Below, one piece after another: positions 1 through 11,370 of a DNA stretch of 64,000 nucleotides; within the stretch, counting starts at the first letter, position 1, and each line of letters opens with the position of its first letter. Position numbers and translations under genes: made by a program. The notes below the pieces were generated by a model, which did no database searches, was not told the origin of the DNA, and saw only the letters and a list, made by a program, of their open reading frames with translations. The stretch spans positions 36,538,194 to 36,602,193 of the forward strand of contig OZ026846.1 of the NCBI GenBank assembly GCA_964023205.1, read 5' to 3'. Source of the DNA: Lutraria lutraria. Lineage: Eukaryota > Mollusca > Bivalvia > Venerida > Mactridae.

Positions 1-60
1 TTTAATGGATGGCCTTCATTCACTGGGTGAGCTTTATTCATAGGTGGCCACAAATACATG
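1..60. repeat. Fragment of the CAGTCAAACCTGTG MITE family
   Basis: The words 'cttcattcactgggtgagc' and 'ttcataggtggcc' match the inner-right part of the short element seen complete at 20,336-20,519. It lies in a CHD1L intron and is cut by the window edge. Confidence 0.5.
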
Positions 61-99
61 TTAAATGTATTATTACATAATCATAGCTAGGTTACTTAC

Positions 100-262
100 A
101 TCTCTTGTCAGATTTTTCTATAGATGAAAACCTTTGTACAAAATCTTCATAGTCATCAGAAGGAAATTTCTTTGAGCAAATAAAACTAAGAAGGGCGTAT
201 AATTCCTGAAGATTGTTCTGTACAGGGGTGCCAGTTAGTAGGATGCTGGTATTGATGTCCCA
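100..262 (-). CDS. CHD1L: CHD1L coding exon 6 (motif III), last in window
   Basis: 163 nt, 54 codons plus one base. It carries [18 protein letters not shown] (motif III and the following helix) and ends DKRC at a GTAAGT donor. The following exons are outside the window. Confidence 0.92.
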
Positions 263-3200
263 CTGAAATAATATTTGTTCCACTATTATATACAAGATAT
301 TTAATTATTTTTGCCACATTAATCCACATCAAAGTTAAACCATTGAATTAAACAAACAACATCTCTATGGTGTTTAAAAATGAAAATCTTAACTTAGAGA
401 TACTTTAATCTTATATATTATCTTCAGTGAGCTTTTCATCTCTTTGGTAATAGGACTGGGTCCAGTCAGATTGGGAATTTTGGAGTTGTGACAACTAGGT
501 TATTGGGACATTTTATCAACTGAAAATGCCAAGTAAATTCTCTGGTTTTGAGCACTTCTTGCCAAATGGTAATAGCTTTGTCATTTTATGTCCGATTTTG
601 AAATTCGTTTTTTTAAATGTTCATTGGGATTTCTCCATTTGGATTTGCAAAAACTTATTTCTTATGTTATACAAGTGGATTACAATCTCAATGTAAAGGA
701 AACATTTTTATAGTGACATATTAAATATAATAATAAGTACATGAACATGTTTCTAATTTTAACAAAAAAAACCCAAAGCTCCTCTGACATTTTGGGGGTA
801 AATAAAGGAGTAAAATTTTACTATTAAACTATTTTACTCATTATTCCCATTCTAAGCTAACTTACCTGTGAGAGAGTTTTATACAACAAAGAGTTGAGAT
901 TCTTTAATCTGTGAGCTTCATCAACAATTAGCAAGTTCCAGGGAATGGACTGTAGAAATGAGGAGTCTTTCAGACATATCTACAACATATTGAGGCATTA
1001 GTCCTAAAGCCATTTAAAAAAAACCAGAACATTTTGTTAATAAAAATTCAACTGATTTCACAAGAACACCTTAACAAGATTCAAAAAGCCATTCATTTTA
1101 TTTATTTATCTGTTATTTATTTAACGGTTCATTTGACAGCTATGGTCATTTTAGAGCCATCCCAGGCAACAGGAGAACCAGGCATTTATATCCCTACTCT
1201 TTTCAAATAGTTTTTCCTGATTCTTCATCTTGCTTGGTGTAAAGCACCAAAACACGCCTCAAACTTTTTCCTGTGATTTTCTAGACACAATACATGGCTC
1301 AGTAGTTGGGATTGGGACACTGAAAAAGCATCCCTGAGATATTCGAAAGGCAGAGCCAAGAATCGAGCCCAGGACATTTCTTTTGGTAGTCCAGCGCATT
1401 CCTACTCAACTACCCCTCATTCATTTTATCATCATTAGATGCCATTATATTTATGTGAATAATCATTATTTTCAAAATTAATGGTACACTGTCTCATGAC
1501 AAAAGAATATAATCATACAGAATGGAAAGATCAACATTAATTATAATCAATTGAACCAATACATACCTCATATGTTGTCACCAGGACATCAAACTTCAAA
1601 TTATTCTTTTTGTAATCAGATTTTATACTTTTGGCCAAATCTTGTCTCTTTTCCTTTTCACCAATAAATATCTGTTTCCGTAAGCCAGGAGCAAACCTAT
1701 AAATACAACACACTCACTTCATTGGCTACACTTAGGTATCGATCAATTATTGATAAATGAAGATATGCATAATATAATAAAATCATAAGGATCTATGAGT
1801 AAATAGTCAGTACATATTAATATACAATATACTGATATGCTATGGACATATTTTGTCTCTTTCTTTCACTGGCGTATGATGATTGAATGACCCAATCTCA
1901 ATTAAATCTAATCAACAGTTTTATTAAAATTATGAAACAAACACTATAAGTAATATCACAAGTGATTTAATACATTTTGAGTAGTATACCAGTCAAAATG
2001 CAGGACAAGGATTGTTTCACATCTTGAAATTATTCACCATACATAGAAAATTTATTGCTTGGCTACCATTTTGAAATAACTAATTCTGTAGGCAGAGAAT
2101 GTCACAAAATACACATTTAAGCCCCATTAGCTTTTTAAATTTAGTAATACAGAACAATAGATGTAATGAAAGTAAAACATACAAAATATATTTTATTTGC
2201 TCTAAAACATATTTACACAATGCCTTTCTTCAGCCACATCTCATAGAAATGTTGTCAGATGCTTTTTCTTATTTTTTGTAATATCATTGAAAAAAATACT
2301 GTGCTATATTTCTATATGTACTTTGTGATTAAAAAAGAAAGTTTTGGAATGTTTTTATTGCAAGTAAAAGTCAATTTCACTGATAAAATATCTTTCTAGG
2401 TAAAATAAGACCTACTTTAATTATAACACCCAAAATGTTAATGAGTTTTTAAAGGTACAACCACAATTCTTTATTTATCTGTAGTCTAACGGCCCATTTG
2501 ACAGCGATGATCATTTCAGAGCCGTCCCAGAGAGAGGGGAGAGAGGATGCAGGGAACCAGGTATTTGTATCCCTACACTTATTTCGAATTTGCCCGGAAG
2601 TTCCCCGTTACTTTATCATACCAAGTGTAAAGCACAAATCCTGCACATAACAACTGGACTACCGATCATCCTTCATGTAATAGGTCAACAGTGAAACTGA
2701 AACATTTGTCGAAGTAAACTTACCTGCTTATTTCTTGTCCCCAGTTCTCAAGAACAGATCTTGGACAAACTACAAGGTTAGGTGACTTTTTCTTGCTGTG
2801 TTTGTGTATATATGCAATCACAGCAATTGTCTGAAATAAGAAAGCATGCACTTATAATGTAAGATTCATTTTTGATATGAGACAGAAGTCTTAGTTGGCA
2901 TATCCTGTGGCATTAATCAATATTACATTAAACTGATGCACACTCAAAATACTACAAAAAAATTGGTCTCATATCAAAATTTAATCATGCATCAGCCATT
3001 GGAAATCTCAGAAAGCATATAAACTCCCAAGACAAAACAAGAATTAAAGATTTAGGGGTATACTCATCCAATACAAATTTAATGGCCCTCAATATTAAGA
3101 CTATTTTGGGGCTAAACAGTTGGTCTTAACATTAGGGTAGTTTTACAATCAAGTCAAAACAGAGAGATTTTTTCAGTGAATTAATCCATACAAGGCATTT

Positions 3201-6200
3201 TCCATATATCAATTAATGTGAGTTTAAAAGTGACCATTTGTCTCATAGTGGTTTTTATGCAAAGGTGGTGGTTTTACAGAATGAGTTAAAACTGAAAAGG
3301 ATCAAATGTCAATTACCTGGCATGTCTTACCAAGTCCCATTTCATCACCAAGAATACAACCATGACCTTTGTGATATCTGTCAATCATCCAATTCACACC
3401 TACCAACTGATAAGGTCGCAGCTGCATATCTACACAATTATAAAAATGAAAAGGTGATAAATACAGATAAATCTTAAGTTGAGAATACAAACAAATGAAC
3501 ATGCAGTCAAACACAAAATTAATAAAATGTTTTTTCTTGGGTAAATAATCTTGAAACAGACTATCATTGTGTAGATAATGTTGTAAATGAGATTAATAAA
3601 CTAAAATGTACCTACATTGTCTGATGACAAGGCACTTAGGATTGAAAAAAGTTTTTTCTGATTACCTGAAGGTAGATCTACCCTAACATTCCTGTGACCC
3701 AAGCCTTTTTTTATTACACCCAATGAACAGTACACCAACTATCTCATTTTATTTACCTTTCTACATGCTTTCATGGGTAATCTTTTCAAGAATGAAAAAG
3801 CCTAACCTAACTAGCCTACTTTTAATGTAAGCAGACACAACTGTTATGCCTTAATTGGTAATTAGCTTGAGATAAAAAAAACTCATAGTCATAGAAAAAT
3901 AACAATCTAGGTGAAACAATTTTATACTTGATGCTTCGGATTCCAACCATTCAAGGATATAAAAAATAATTAAATCATTGTCACTTAACAAGCAGAAAGC
4001 TGTCATAAACACAACACTTAGATTTTCTTTCAACCAAGGCATATTCAGTAACACTAAATTCTGTGGTGATTGTAGGACTATGACCACTTTCAACAGCCTT
4101 GCCGTTGATTTAACTCTTTAGCGATATGGTCGAGAGTGTCCGTCTATAGTGCAAAGGGTCCTGGGTTCAATCCTTGGTGAGGACCAGATTTTTCTCGCTG
4201 CCATTTTACTTAACAAATTCATGCCAAGGCATGGAGTATCAAACTGAAGAGCTGGTGAGCTCTAATAAGTAAAAGGACAGGAGTGTAGTGATTGGAGGAA
4301 TATGGCCACTTTCAACAGCCTTAAATTACTGTTGAGTTAACTCTTTAGCGGACATGGTTGAGTGTCCGCCTACAGTGCTAAGGGTCTTGGGTTAAATCCC
4401 AGGTGAGTACTAGTCCAACTAATTAGACTGTTTGTGATGACAAGATACTTTTTCGACTTAGCCAAGTCCTGCACAGTCTAACAAAGATCTGCATATTTGT
4501 GTGCGGAAAATCCCCAATTAAAACCAGTTGGGCAAGATGACTAGATATCTATGACCAAAGTGAACTGTTCAGTAGGCAGAAAAAACGTTTCTAAATAAAT
4601 TATAACAAATTATTCCAACACATCTATAGATTCGGAAAGGTGCATTTAATGATTTGTTTCTCCACACTATTTCCAAACTGAAAACGAAACCGGTGTAATG
4701 GCTGTTAAATGCCGGTGTCATGGTAAAAATCGGCTACTCTCGAAAATTCACTTTGCAAATAATTCAAGGATAAGTTTAAATAAGCTGGCATGTCAATGAA
4801 ACGTTGGCAAATAACTAAGTTAAACTTTCATTAATCATCATAATGTTTTTATCTGAGGTACCCATTATAAAGATAAAATTTAGAATTGAACTGCCTGATG
4901 ATAGTTGTATATGGCTTGGTATTGGATCTGGCTAAAGTCTGTCGATACCGGTTATTACACACAATGTAAAATTTTAAGTTTACTATTTCAAATTTGAATT
5001 TCTATAACACAGATTTTTTAAAGCACATTCACACAGATTATTGTTACTTCTATCGAATTCAGTCTTTGAACTAATTTTTTTAAAGCACTAGCCCGAACTG
5101 CTAGTGGACTATTGAAAACAGACAATTTCCCTTTAGCCTGAATACACAATTCCGAAAATGTTCGCTAGCCCAAATATCATTAAGTAAGAATTATACAAGT
5201 AAGAATTAAGTAAGTTACAGTGCTCCAGATAATTTTTGTATGCAATACGTATGTACTCGTAGGTTTTACTTTTCAATGCGTAAAGTCCGTTGTCAATGCT
5301 GAAAATTTCAGTAACAAGCACTAATGGCAACCTAACGCTGTTTTCACACCTACTACTCGATAATTTGATACTTGATATTACTTACCTGTATTTTAACACG
5401 TATGTGTCGATCATTGTAAACAAGAAATCATTAGTCCATAAAACACATAAGTGTGAAACAAAATTTGTGCATACAAGAACTGATCAGTAATTTGCAGAAT
5501 ATGGAGCAAACATTTCAGTATGTTTCAAAAAGGTCGAAACATATTATCCCACTTGCCATTAGAACAAGGTGGCACAAATGACGTCATTATTTTTTTACGT
5601 CATGGTTGTGTTAAATTGATTTACACATGAATTTCAACGCCTCGGACAGATCGATCCATAAATGCTCAATAAATTTTATAAATCGGTCCAAAATTGCTAC
5701 GTATGTGCAAAATGTTACTCTGTTTGCACCATTTTCAATACCCCATTAACCCACCAAGATAACCATTTAGGATTTTGAACATTGTTCCGCAGATTACATA
5801 CTGCCGTTATTTCTTCATTTGATCATTTCAGTTTAATCAAAGGCGGTGAATTGTTTTAGAAGTCGGTATCAAAGAAAATTTGTTTACAGCAAAAGGACGC
5901 CGACATTCTATGGTCCAATTTTGGAGACAAATTTAGTTTTCATTGTTCGCCTTTTCGATTCAGTATATAACCCGTTTGTGTAGTCATGTGATCAACTTGG
6001 GAGAATATTGTTTGTATGTTATACACGTATGTATTTATAAGAAATGTATTTTTATTTTCTCACGTGTTTAGCATTGTAAACAGAACGTGCGTAACTTTAT
6101 AAATTCAATACAATGACATATTGACCGCGTAACAATCATTTGTGCAAAAGGTTTTGGGGCGAAATTAAGATGGACTGGTTCTATGTAAAATACGCATTTT

Positions 6201-7552
6201 TCTGCTCCGAAAATCATGGTATGAAGATTAATCTACACTATTTATAGAATCAGTCGCTGATTGGACTTACTAAAACAGATTACTGTTACTCAATTCATAT
6301 TCCCGACGACTGGGAAAAACACAGCGCTTATAGAGTGAAATACGTAAGCAAATGGTTTAATGCGTACTTGTACGTCCGAGATTTTTTAGTGATGCGTTTT
6401 CTGATAAAAAAAAATATGCGTGATTACGCGTGTACGCATCTTATCTGGAGCACTGAAGTTATACCAGTTATTGAAGAATTGTGACGAAATTTGAATTTCC
6501 GCATGTAAATATGATGAGAGGATGGCCCTTCAGAATTCGAAATCAGCTGATAAGCCGAATTAAAAATTATAGTAGGGCTTTATATGGCGAGAACCAGATT
6601 TTTCTTGCTCCCAATTTACTTCAATTCCAACAACAGCCTTTAAATAAATTCCAAATAATCAGATGAAATAATTTTAGCGAACAAAGAAGAGTTTGAAATA
6701 TTGCAGAATGCAAGTTGCAACATTCTTCTACTATAAATAACTGGCACCTGGTTGTTAATGATAAAAAATATCTTTCGCTGATCGAAAAAAAAATTGGTAC
6801 TTTTAATAGAGAGAAGGTATGACAGCCGGCACTTTTTTGCGCTACGGAAGTCGTTTGACTGGTTACTGATTTACATATCCAAGTACCGGCTCCCAGCACA
6901 GGTGCCTGTGCTATAAATTATATAGTTCTGGGTCCCATAACTAAATTGGTCTTTTTTTTTTCATCTTGTTGACCATTTTAGTTATGGAATTGTCCTCTTA
7001 CAAAGTCAACAGCTTAAGATGCTTGTTCATGCGTCTAAGACGCTTGTTCATGCGTCTATTGAATCAGATCGATTTACATGCTTTCCGGAATGCTACAGAC
7101 TTAATCCAAAGCATTTACGAGGAAAATTTTGAAATTAAGGGTAGTATGAAACATCGGCGAAATATTTGTTAACTTTCGTCTGTTGAAGGTATATTTTTGG
7201 TTATATTGATAGATTATACTATAATTAATCGAATTGTACACAAGTTTTATGGAAATTTGTGCGTTAAATAGGAAAACGAACGCGACTCAGATTGAGTCGT
7301 TTACCTGTTAGCTTTTAAAGAACAAATGGCTTTGACGATGAACTGCAATGCAAACGTATCATCGTCAAAGACCCTTCGACTATAAATTATACTGTACGAG
7401 AGTGATACTGACAGTCTGTACACATACAGATAAATGACTGAAATGAGGGATTTACCTCCCCATCCAACAGATTTGAGGCTTTCTGAAGTTGAAACATATT
7501 TGTTCTCATTTCCTTCTTTGGTACAATTGTCTTCTGGATCGCTGTCACTCAT
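100..7552 (-). CDS. CHD1L: CHD1L/ALC1 SNF2-family chromatin remodeller, 5' half (six coding exons)
   Basis: Joining 7552-7456, 3429-3317, 2830-2724, 1696-1567, 979-866 and 262-100 gives one open frame of about 241 residues, with GT-AG introns and matching phase at every junction. Motif I (DEMGLGKT) is in exon 2, motif Ia in exon 3 ([11 protein letters not shown]), DEAH in exon 5 and LTGTPVQN in exon 6. This is the N-terminal RecA-like lobe of a SNF2 ATPase. Exon phrases such as [15 protein letters not shown] and [10 protein letters not shown] match animal CHD1L as I remember it. CHD1L is a nuclear, PARP-activated nucleosome remodeller in DNA repair. The second lobe and C-terminal macro domain would lie left of the window, so CHD1L rather than another SNF2 protein rests on N-lobe similarity. 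The start is ATG at 7552. An acceptor-like sequence just upstream suggests an additional 5' UTR exon. Confidence 0.9.
263..865. other. CHD1L intron 5
   Basis: 603-nt intron between the DEAH and motif III exons. AT-rich sequence with no open frame or repeat that I recognise. Confidence 0.7.
866..979 (-). CDS. CHD1L: CHD1L coding exon 5 (DEAH box)
   Basis: 114 nt, 38 codons in phase 0. It contains [14 protein letters not shown], the Walker B/DEAH motif that coordinates Mg and hydrolytic water. TTGTAG acceptor, GTAAG donor. Confidence 0.92.
1085..1425 (-). repeat. tRNA-derived SINE, near full length
   Basis: Read on the minus strand, a tRNA-like head (box A-like TAGTTGAGTAGGAATG, box B-like GGGCTCGATTCTTGG) lies near 1,420. 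A body follows, and the element ends near 1,085 in an AAATAAATAA-type tail. Body sequence recurs at 2,466-2,670 and on the plus strand at 36,415-36,648. It sits in CHD1L intron 4. Confidence 0.65.
1567..1696 (-). CDS. CHD1L: CHD1L coding exon 4
   Basis: 130 nt. One base completes Arg, then 43 codons ([10 protein letters not shown] ... FDVLVTTYE). The VTTYE end corresponds to the strand before the DEAH box. It has a GTATGT donor. Confidence 0.9.
2466..2670 (-). repeat. 3' part of the same SINE family
   Basis: Shares 'catttgacagc', 'agagcc(a/g)tccca' and 'tatccctac' with the element at 1,085-1,425 in the same orientation. The tRNA-like head is not recognisable. Located in CHD1L intron 3 (1,697-2,723), which otherwise shows nothing I can name. 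Confidence 0.55.
2724..2830 (-). CDS. CHD1L: CHD1L coding exon 3 (motif Ia)
   Basis: 107 nt, 35 codons plus two bases. It encodes TIAVIAY, a basic HKHSKKK stretch and [11 protein letters not shown], the motif Ia strand-turn of SNF2 ATPases. TTTCAG acceptor and GTAAGT donor. Confidence 0.92.
3317..3429 (-). CDS. CHD1L: CHD1L coding exon 2 (helicase motif I)
   Basis: 113 nt: two bases finish the split codon, then 37 codons. It holds the Q-motif-like [11 protein letters not shown] and Walker A motif GDEMGLGKT, whose Lys binds the ATP phosphates. TTGTGTAG acceptor, GTAATT donor. Confidence 0.92.
4085..4415 (+). repeat. Two diverged tRNA-like SINE copies in tandem
   Basis: Near 4,110 and 4,340 the sequence 'taactctttagcg' is followed by 'atggt(c/t)gag' (box A-like) and then 'gggttcaatcc' or 'gggttaaatccc' (box B-like), about 215 bp apart. 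Neither makes a credible acceptor stem, so these are SINE heads rather than tRNA genes. A piece of the flank recurs near 6,590. Confidence 0.55.
5218..6455. mobile_element. Non-autonomous DNA transposon, CAGTG ends (hAT-like), 1,238 bp
   Basis: Left end CAGTGCTCCAGATAA is matched exactly in inverted orientation at the right end, TTATCTGGAGCACTG. The exact 6-bp direct repeat AAGTTA flanks it (5,212-5,217 and 6,456-6,461). Subterminal copies of a TACGTATG/ATGCGTA-like word occur near both ends. There is no transposase frame. CAGTG-type ends recall hAT elements, but those normally make 8-bp duplications, so the superfamily is uncertain. Confidence 0.75.
7456..7552 (-). CDS. CHD1L: CHD1L coding exon 1
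   Basis: ATG at 7552 has A at -3. It encodes an acidic, serine-rich leader of 32 residues (MSDSDPEDN...) and ends in phase 1 before a GTAAAT donor. The split codon with exon 2 gives Asp in [13 protein letters not shown], matching the WG...LR pattern at this place in CHD1L. A TTTTGCAG acceptor-like site lies just before the ATG, so transcription may begin in an upstream non-coding exon that I cannot place. Confidence 0.8.
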
Positions 7553-8432
7553 GCTTTCACCTGCAAAATCAGCAAGTTTCAACTATTGAATTGCTCAATT
7601 TCTGTGTTTGTTTGGAGTGATACCTCTAAATTGAAGAGCTTGGTTGGTTAGTGATAAAATCGATTTCCGGACCGGGTTCTTCAAATTCCCCGCAGCGGTT
7701 ACTTCCCTTGATCAGTACATAAACTAAACTTGTGTGCACATTTATCACTTTACCAACTTTGTAAGAAACAATCAATTAACTGCTATCCAAAAATAGGTAA
7801 AAATGTGTTTCTCCAATAAGCGTAGGATTATCTAAAATACAAATACATGTATATCCATTACTGCATTATACGTTTATATTGTATTGTATTTGAAACCCAG
7901 TTATTTTTAACAGTTCAAGGGTTTAATTTTAAATTGGAACAGGCAAGATTGTGAATGTAATGCAAGTATAGAGTTATATATATCATATAACTTATTGTAC
8001 TGAGTACAGGGGATGCATAACATAAATGCATGTTCCAAAGCTAATGTATATTTACCTGCTGGCTATATATGTACAATATAATGTAATATTTTTACTGTGT
8101 CTTCTTTTTATTGTCTAATGTATATTATGCTTCATGTGCATACTTACTGTCCTTAGTTATAAACAGGTGCTTTTAAATGTGCTTTAAGTTATTGCTTATA
8201 TAGTCTGTATATATATGTTCTTAAATGTGAATTTGTCTCTTTACAGCTCTCATATGATTTGTTATTAGTGCTTATACTCTAGTACGTTATATAGTCGGCT
8301 CAAAAGCTTAAAGATAGCTTCTGCTGTACTGTTGTATTTCTTACGGACTTGAAAAAATTTGATCTTACCATAAGTGCTAATTTAAGAGTCAAAATGCCAT
8401 TCAAGTTCAGGGTCAAATGAGAACCCTGATAT
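7553..8432. other. CHD1L upstream flank
   Basis: Contains the likely CHD1L 5' UTR and promoter, but I see no TATA box or clear initiator. At about 7,630-7,690 there is a weak tRNA-like motif (GGTTGGTTAGTGATA ... CGGGTTCTTCAAATTCC), probably a decayed SINE head. The rest is AT-rich. Confidence 0.4.
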
Positions 8433-8952
8433 CACACCCGTTTTACTCCTAACGAGTGTAATAATTATTTATCTATCGGCAAAAATGTTGTGAGGAACTT
8501 CCGTCCTCGTTGTGAGCACCCATATTGTAGGTCAGCCAGGCAAGATTTTCCAAAATTATGAAGAATACAGATATTTGCGTAAAAATATCGAAAGGCAGTA
8601 AGCTAGCTATGGGTTTTCCGAGTACGCACGTGTGTAGATATCTACAATATTGCCTGTTGGTGGACAATTTGATGGTAAAACCGTACAACGCAGTCATTTG
8701 GGGTGGCTTGAATACGGGAATGAACTTCTCGCCTGACCAAATACGTCAATCCTGGTCATTATCTTTACATAATTATGTGTACTCGGAAAACTCATAGCTA
8801 GCTAACTGCATTTCGATACTTTCACACAAAGGCGCTGTATTCTTTATAATTTTGGAAAAACTTATAACAATATGGGTGCTCACAACGAGGACAGAAGTTC
8901 CTAACGACATACCGAAGGATAAATTACACTCGTTAGGAGTTAAACGGGCGTG
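8433..8952. mobile_element. Foldback element with long inverted repeats
   Basis: Begins CACACCCGTTTTACTCCTAA and ends with its near-perfect inverse (TTAGGAGTTAAACGGGCGTG). The direct repeat GATAT lies on both sides (8,428-8,432 and 8,953-8,957). The arms are about 190 bp each and imperfectly complementary, sharing 'gagcacccatattgt', 'gctagctatg' and 'ttttccgagtac'. They surround a loop of about 130 bp. The open frames on the two strands are by-products of the symmetry. Confidence 0.75.
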
Positions 8953-8957
8953 GATAT

Positions 8958-10025
8958 ATTGCAACCGATTCTAAATGGGATTCCATGCAGCGCAAATAGA
9001 TATTTTTAATCAAATCACATGATTTTCGTTTTACAAACATACAGTAAATTAATTACAAAAAAATATTACCACAAACGTGAGGGAACAGTTGTGTTTTGAA
9101 TAAAGTGTATACGCCTCTAGATCTAGGATTACCTGACCGACATCATTGGGGTTTTTTTGTCACCAATGCTAAAAGTTCAAAATCCGAAGTGCAAAGATAT
9201 TTGAGAATGAATTGTATATCGTATACTCACAAATGTGCTTAGGGAAAATAAGACATTCAGACCTTATTATTCCAATTATTTCAGTCTGGTAACCCAAAAT
9301 AAGACTTTTGTTCCAGCCTAATTTGTCATTACATATCAGTGAATGGCCAACTAAGTCGGCTAGCGCTTTCACAAATGACAAAGGAACCGTGCAACCTAAG
9401 ATAATTAAGTGGCTGCAAATTCTTTAGTCCCTAATTAATGTCCCTATGTACGAATATGTACGCTAAGTAAGTATGGAAAACAAGTGAAGTGCACTCAATA
9501 ATTAGTCTTAAATAGCTATAGTGGTGAACAGAGAATAAAACCAAATTAGTATAGCTAAGTCGTGCAACTTTTCATTCGTATTTTTTCTTAGTTAATGTTA
9601 CTGAGACTACTAAGTTTGATTCATCCCCTGATATTTTTGTAATTATATAGAAGTTTGCTTTTAGTGATATGTAGATAAAAAGTGTTTTTATCCTATAGAT
9701 TGTTTACGGCAAAGACCTATACATACATGCATGTATGTATAGGTCTTTGTTTACGGGATATATTAATTGTCAGCCGTTTAAGGCCAGTGTCTGAAATACC
9801 TACTATTAGCAATGTGTTGTTAAGTTTAAAAACTGCTAGCATTGCTACGATATGCTTAGGTGTAGAAATGTTTGTTTCTGGTTACATACCCAGTCCAAAT
9901 ATATGATAGCTAGGTCCACAGGTACTTGACACAAACTTTTTTTCATATGAAAAATATGAAAAAGATGTGTCTCAAGATCTAGGTCGGGGCTTCTTTTTGC
10001 TCGTGAAAGCATATGGACAGGTAAA
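8958..10025. other. Intergenic, no gene seen
   Basis: AT-rich with only chance open frames. The one notable object is the perfect palindrome at 9,711-9,748. Confidence 0.5.
9711..9748. repeat. 38-bp perfect palindrome flanked by direct repeats
   Basis: Each arm reads AAAGACCTATACATACATG, so the two strands are identical over 38 bp. The word TGTTTACGG occurs immediately left (9,701-9,709) and again at the right edge (9,748-9,756). One arm, with the same preceding GC, recurs alone at 51,309-51,328. Confidence 0.85.
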
Positions 10026-11370
10026 GAGGGAAAAGGTGTACTGTTCCTCGTGTCTAATAAAACAAGTTTAGGGTTTCGGGGGGATCAGAGCCAGTCGATA
10101 ACCAGACACGAACAATATATTCTTAATTAAGCCTTATGACAGCATCTACCCCCCATCCCTGCATGCTGTTTTTACGCTGAAGTTTACAGACATTATTACG
10201 AGAAATTATCAAAATCTGCACATTCCAAGAAACCCTACGACACTTTTGTTATGTCGTTGCAGGTTAAATTTAGACTTACTTGTAAGAGTACGTGGGGTGA
10301 TCCAAAATAAACAGGAGTTTTATTGCTGCATAAAAATGGTTCAACAAAATCGACAGAAAATTACATCAACAATGAGTGACACGTTCTGCCGATATCAATT
10401 AAAATGTACAACTTAAACAAAATCATAGTACATGTATAGAAAAAAATGAACTTGCACACGTCCCTAAAGCTTACCAGTCCATTTGTTTGGTCAACTGCCA
10501 TCATAATTAAGATATGTACAATGTAGGGGTTCATTTCTAACTCATTTATGTCGGCATGGCTTTAAGTGTTCACATCTTTACATGTTCTTGTAATTCTAAT
10601 GTTCGTGAATTTGGCGAAATCCGACCGTCGACAACTTTCGAAACGTCGTGATAATTTATGACACCACTGACAACAAAAGGAGTATTTAAAAACACATGGA
10701 CATGAAGCCTTCGGCGGGCGACCTTATTATGTCTTTAGTCTTTCTCGTATATTTTCGGTAACCAAATAATTAAAATTTACTCGGTGAATGAATCTAGGTA
10801 GCGTAGAAGTTATTCTGTCGTTTACATTCTAAAGTTACGAACTGCAAATAAATCTACTTAAGGCAATAAGATTCCAAAACACGGTAACAGGCACAAATAT
10901 TAACACACAGTGCAAAGTTCTCTCTGTGACGTACACCATTAGTATCAGGAGAGTTATGTGTGCGGCACATTTAATAATCAGGTCAAGTGAATGTACTTAA
11001 AAATCGCTTGTTTCTGCGTCTGATTAACACAATATTACCGCTTTGAAAGTAGTTCATGAAAGGGGTATGTATACACCGCTCACCATTTTAATATCATTGT
11101 GATCGCCAAGTGAGGTTTTACAGCATAGCATCAGCTATATAGTCCACCCTTGCAGTAAAACCATCTCATGAAAACATTTCTAGTTGTTATATAGACAGAT
11201 CAAAGTCAGTAGATTTACCATGAACTGATGATATGCCTATTTTTCTGTATGTTGTTCTCTCGTTGGTGAAGACTGTGTCCATTGCATGTTTTGTGAACTA
11301 TGTAATTGTTATGTTTGTTATGAGATGTCATAAGTTTTGTTACTAGGGGCGGCTTATAATAAAACAGTTC
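10026..11370. repeat. Segmental duplication, copy 1
   Basis: Shares an ordered series of words with 14,226-15,475: 'gtac(t/c)gttcctcgt', 'cattattac(g/a)agaaattatc', 'gggcgaccttatt', 'tgcaaagttctctctgtgac', 'ttaatatcattgtgatcgcc' and 'tctgtatgttgtt'. Order and spacing are conserved, so this is one duplicated block and not scattered repeats. No coding frame is conserved between the copies. Confidence 0.7.

Larger units (their letters stand above)
3430..7455. other. CHD1L intron 1 (4.0 kb)
   Basis: Long first coding intron. It contains two tRNA-like repeat copies (4,085-4,415) and a 1.24-kb CAGTG-ended transposon (5,218-6,455). The remainder, including 6,460-7,455, is AT-rich with short open frames and no supported exon. 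Confidence 0.75.

Noticed and set aside
4100..4400. tRNA genes
   Set aside because: Box A- and box B-like words are present here and at 22.2, 29.7 and 38.5 kb, but no acceptor stem or complete cloverleaf forms, and repeat bodies follow. They are SINE heads.
8473..8797. Paired 74- and 79-codon ORFs on opposite strands
   Set aside because: Both lie in the arms of the foldback element and mirror each other.
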